The translations under genes and the position numbers were made by a program. From assembly GCA_903837355.1 (NCBI GenBank), contig CAILUI010000121.1, positions 1-35,113 on the forward strand: 35,113 bases of DNA, written 5' to 3'. The DNA is from an uncultured Victivallales bacterium. Lineage in GTDB: Bacteria; Verrucomicrobiota; Lentisphaeria; Oligosphaerales; JAFGRS01. Under the pieces are notes generated by a model. The model saw only the letters and a program-made list of their open reading frames with translations, was not told the origin of the DNA and did no database searches. Positions 32,839-35,113 of the stretch are shown piece after piece (within the stretch, counting starts at the first letter, position 1; the number at the start of each line of letters is the position of its first letter).

Positions 32839-34884
32839 TCAACTGACGGCGGAGAAGAGCAGGAGAGTGGAATCGGGCTGTTCCGACAGCTCGACCTCCA
32901 TCCCGCCCTCCATGGCCACGCGGCCGCTGGCGGTACCCAGTTCCTCGCCGTCCCAGGTGCTGAAGGCGTAGTCGCGGTCGGGGTCCAGCCCATGCAGTTT
33001 GAGGAGGGCGTGGACAAACGGGCTGCGCGGGCGTTTCATGACCACCAGCAGCCCTTCGGCGGACTCCGGCAGGTAGAGTTCGTAGGCCAGCCAGGCGTCC
33101 TGGGTGCGGGTGTACTCGGTCAGCGGGTAGAAGTCGCCGTAGAAGAAGCGGCGGACGGTGAGGTACTGCTGCAGCAGTCGGCGGGCGTGATCGAAGCGGT
33201 AGTCGGGGGGGATGGCCTCCTGCCGGGCATCGCCGCTGCCATGGAGGCCGACGACGAGGGCGGAGCACATGGTGCTGCGCAGGGTGTAGTCGTCCCAGTC
33301 CTTCAGGTAGCCGCCGCCGACGCCGTGCAGTGGCAGCCAGTGCATGAGGCCGAGGGAGTGGCACTGGGCCACGGTCGGGTCGCGGTGGCCCACGGCGTAG
33401 TCCGTGCGCCACAGGGGCGTAGCGCGGCCGATGGACTCGATATCGATGCGGCGGCCGCCGCTGGCGCAGTTGTCGATGATCAGTCCCGGGTGGCGCTGGA
33501 GCAATTCATCCCAGAGGGCATACTGCCCCTCGACGTAACGGATCTCGGTGAGGCCCTGGCGCTCGGGGGTATCGGCCTGGCGCCAATAGGCGAGCTGGGC
33601 GATGTTGGAGTCCCAGCGCAGGCAGTCGATGCCGTACTCGGTGATGCGGTCGGAGAGGAAATCGGTCAGGAAGCGGCGCGCCTCGGGGTTGCCGAGGTCC
33701 AGCAGGCGGTCGCCGACGTTGAGCTGGTTGCGCGCGCTCTCCATCTTCACCCACTCCTGCAGCGACAACTGCTCGCCGTAGTCGGCCCAGGTGATGGCCT
33801 TCTCCGGTGGGATGCGCAGGAGCCATTGCGGGATCTCCGTGAACCAGGGGGTACCCGGGGCGACGCGTTCCGGTTCGAACCAGAGCAGGAACTTGCGTCC
33901 GGCCTCGTGGAGCGCAGCGCTGATGGCTTGGAAGCCCTGCGGGTAGAGGTCGGCGCGGGGCGTCCAGTCGCCGGCGCTTTTCATCCAGTGGCCCGGCTTT
34001 CCGAACCACTCGGCGTCGATCCAGTAGTACTCGATGGGGAGGTCCTGCTCGGCGATCTGGCGGATGTTGTCGAGGTGTACGTCCGCAGGGGTGCCGCCCC
34101 AGTTGGCGTTGCACAGGGGCGCTACCAGAGGGACGCCGTCGGGATGCGGACGATGGTAGGCCAGGATGAAGCGCCGCAGGAGGTTATGGCCGCGCATGGG
34201 GGCGCCGGACCAGAAGATCATGAGGATGCGCGGGGTCCGCACTTCCTCGCCGGGGTGGAGTCGGAACCGGGTCTTCTCCATGCCGGCCTGCAACTCCAGC
34301 GTGCCGTCGGCGGTGCGGGCCAGGCGCATGGCCCACTCGCCGGTCCAACCGACGGCCAGGACCAGGCCCCGGTCGGGGAGCAGGACGTTCCAGAAGGGCA
34401 GGACCTCGCTGGAGGAGCGTCCCCCGCCGGGGCGCTGGCGCAGTTCGCCGCGCGGGCGCAGTTGCCGTTCCAGCGGCTCAAAGTCCTCGGGCGAGCACAA
34501 GGCACCCTTGGCGCTGCGGATGACGCAGGGGGTGGCCGGGGGCAGTGGCAGCGTGGCATCCAAGGGCAGCAGTTGCTCGATCAGCGGTGTGTCCGCCGTG
34601 CCCGTGTTGCGTAGGTGCAGGACCCACTCGACTGCCGGGAAGTCGCTGTGGACGTTGATCTCCGCCCGCACCTGCAGCCCTGACGCCGGGTCGGTGTAGG
34701 TGAGGCTGTGTGCGGTCAGCGCTTCGCCCGCGGTTTCCTGAGCCGCGCGCTGCCAGGTCGGCAGCAACGTGCCCGAGGGCGAGCCGTCGTAGGTGAACGA
34801 GAAGGGCGGGGCGGCCCCGGTGCCGGCCAGCAGCCGCTGAGCCCACTCCGCGGTCGCCGTGATCTCATCCTGCAGGGTTTGCAT
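32839..34884 (-). CDS. GH36-family alpha-galactosidase-like glycosidase
   Basis: A 681-residue clan GH-D enzyme expected to release alpha-galactosyl residues with retention. The N-terminal beta-sandwich covers about 1-270. The TIM barrel follows: NANWGG, YYWIDAEWFG, FLLWFEPERV, and CLRWDSN, whose D425 aligns with the GH36 nucleophile. NCASGGRRIDIES is the family's conserved Cys-Ser-Gly-Gly-like motif, and WRTDY (D495) holds the probable general acid. A C-terminal beta domain ends the protein. No signal peptide is seen, so it should be cytoplasmic and act on imported oligosaccharides. ATG 34884 is preceded by GGAAGG; the longer open frame upstream is Arg-rich and has no comparable site. Substrates could include raffinose-type sugars or alpha-galactosylated glycans. 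Confidence 0.92.
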   Translation of the reverse strand: MQTLQDEITATAEWAQRLLAGTGAAPPFSFTYDGSPSGTLLPTWQRAAQETAGEALTAHSLTYTDPASGLQVRAEINVHSDFPAVEWVLHLRNTGTADTPLIEQLLPLDATLPLPPATPCVIRSAKGALCSPEDFEPLERQLRPRGELRQRPGGGRSSSEVLPFWNVLLPDRGLVLAVGWTGEWAMRLARTADGTLELQAGMEKTRFRLHPGEEVRTPRILMIFWSGAPMRGHNLLRRFILAYHRPHPDGVPLVAPLCNANWGGTPADVHLDNIRQIAEQDLPIEYYWIDAEWFGKPGHWMKSAGDWTPRADLYPQGFQAISAALHEAGRKFLLWFEPERVAPGTPWFTEIPQWLLRIPPEKAITWADYGEQLSLQEWVKMESARNQLNVGDRLLDLGNPEARRFLTDFLSDRITEYGIDCLRWDSNIAQLAYWRQADTPERQGLTEIRYVEGQYALWDELLQRHPGLIIDNCASGGRRIDIESIGRATPLWRTDYAVGHRDPTVAQCHSLGLMHWLPLHGVGGGYLKDWDDYTLRSTMCSALVVGLHGSGDARQEAIPPDYRFDHARRLLQQYLTVRRFFYGDFYPLTEYTRTQDAWLAYELYLPESAEGLLVVMKRPRSPFVHALLKLHGLDPDRDYAFSTWDGEELGTASGRVAMEGGMEVELSEQPDSTLLLFSAVS

Positions 34885-34920
34885 GGCGTCGTTCCTTCCC
34901 GGCGGTCTATCGTGGTTGCC

Positions 34921-34926
34921 TGTATA
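34921..34926 (-). promoter_or_regulatory. Possible -10 element for the GH36 gene
   Basis: TATACA on the minus strand lies about 37 bases before the GH36 start codon. No convincing -35 box lies at the right spacing, so this is a weak call. Confidence 0.3.
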
Positions 34927-35028
34927 CCGTGTCACGCCACGGCCACGTCTACAAGGCAGCCCTGGACAGACGGCAGGGCTGTTCCGTTTTCCCAACGACC
35001 ATCGGTGTTGGTCACCGGCACGGTGGAA

Positions 35029-35108
35029 GCGTGAGAGCGTGATTGCGTGAGGGTTACGGCGCGTGTGCCGGCCGTCTGCCACGAATCCACGCTTTCACGT
35101 TCTCACGC
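35029..35108. repeat. Imperfect inverted repeat built from GCGTGA-like units
   Basis: The left arm (35029-35051) contains three GCGTGA-like units, and the right arm (35087-35108) is its near-perfect reverse complement, matching at about 19 of 22 positions. About 35 bases separate the arms. Within each arm the unit repeats directly every 8 bases. The structure continues toward the window edge, so its full extent is unknown. Confidence 0.6.
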
Positions 35109-35113
35109 GCTCA

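Noticed and set aside
32803..34614. Plus-strand open frame of 603 codons opposite the GH36 gene
   Set aside because: The minus strand carries clear GH36 catalytic motifs; the plus-strand product matches nothing recognisable.

Overview
The window is GC-rich bacterial DNA with dense coding on both strands. A pseudopilin with a prepilin cleavage/methylation N-terminus and a late YYDGH element, a HzsA-related c-type cytochrome with beta-propeller repeats, several secreted or unusual glycosidases and a giant multidomain secreted protease together point to the PVC group, most likely Lentisphaerota or a neighbouring phylum. This placement is inferred from gene content; there is no rRNA or other marker gene here. 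No tRNA, rRNA, CRISPR array, transposase or phage gene was recognised.

Layout. 317-8548 (+) is a 2743-residue secreted protein with an M36/M4-like metalloprotease domain, a clostripain-like C11 cysteine protease domain and many repeated Ig-like modules. 8566-9375 (-) is a cysteine-free ThiF-type E1 enzyme with a ubiquitin-like N-terminus. Divergent from it, 9584-13152 (+) is a four-gene cluster: a lipoprotein made of two fused ModA-like domains, a small lipoprotein, a NifS/IscS-type cysteine desulfurase with a Cys-rich tail, and a CxxC thioredoxin-like protein. 13195-18992 (-) holds a Gfo/Idh/MocA oxidoreductase, a pseudopilin, a secreted protein of unknown function and a GHL10-like protein. 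19205-20422 (+) is a secreted glycosidase-like protein. 20472-21614 (-) is an AI-2E family permease. 21978-28461 (+) holds a FIST/HzsA-related fusion cytochrome and a GH32-like protein. 28562-29105 (+) is a toxin-antitoxin pair, 29259-29552 (-) a BamE-like lipoprotein, 29880-32558 (+) a SWIM/SNF2 helicase and 32839-34884 (-) a GH36 alpha-galactosidase.

How the genes fit together. The glycosidase-like genes, the oxidoreductase and the secreted proteases suit a polysaccharide- and protein-degrading heterotroph, but they are scattered rather than arranged in one clear polysaccharide utilisation locus. The most system-like unit is 8566-13152: an E1-like activating enzyme divergent from a cluster that joins a sulfur-mobilising enzyme and a redox protein to two lipoproteins. 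The paired cysteines in the ModA-like tandem lie exactly 160 residues apart in both copies. I infer a sulfur- or thiol-linked metal/oxyanion capture pathway; its substrate is unknown. The second notable item is the secreted FIST sensor domain fused to a HzsA-like di-haem protein.
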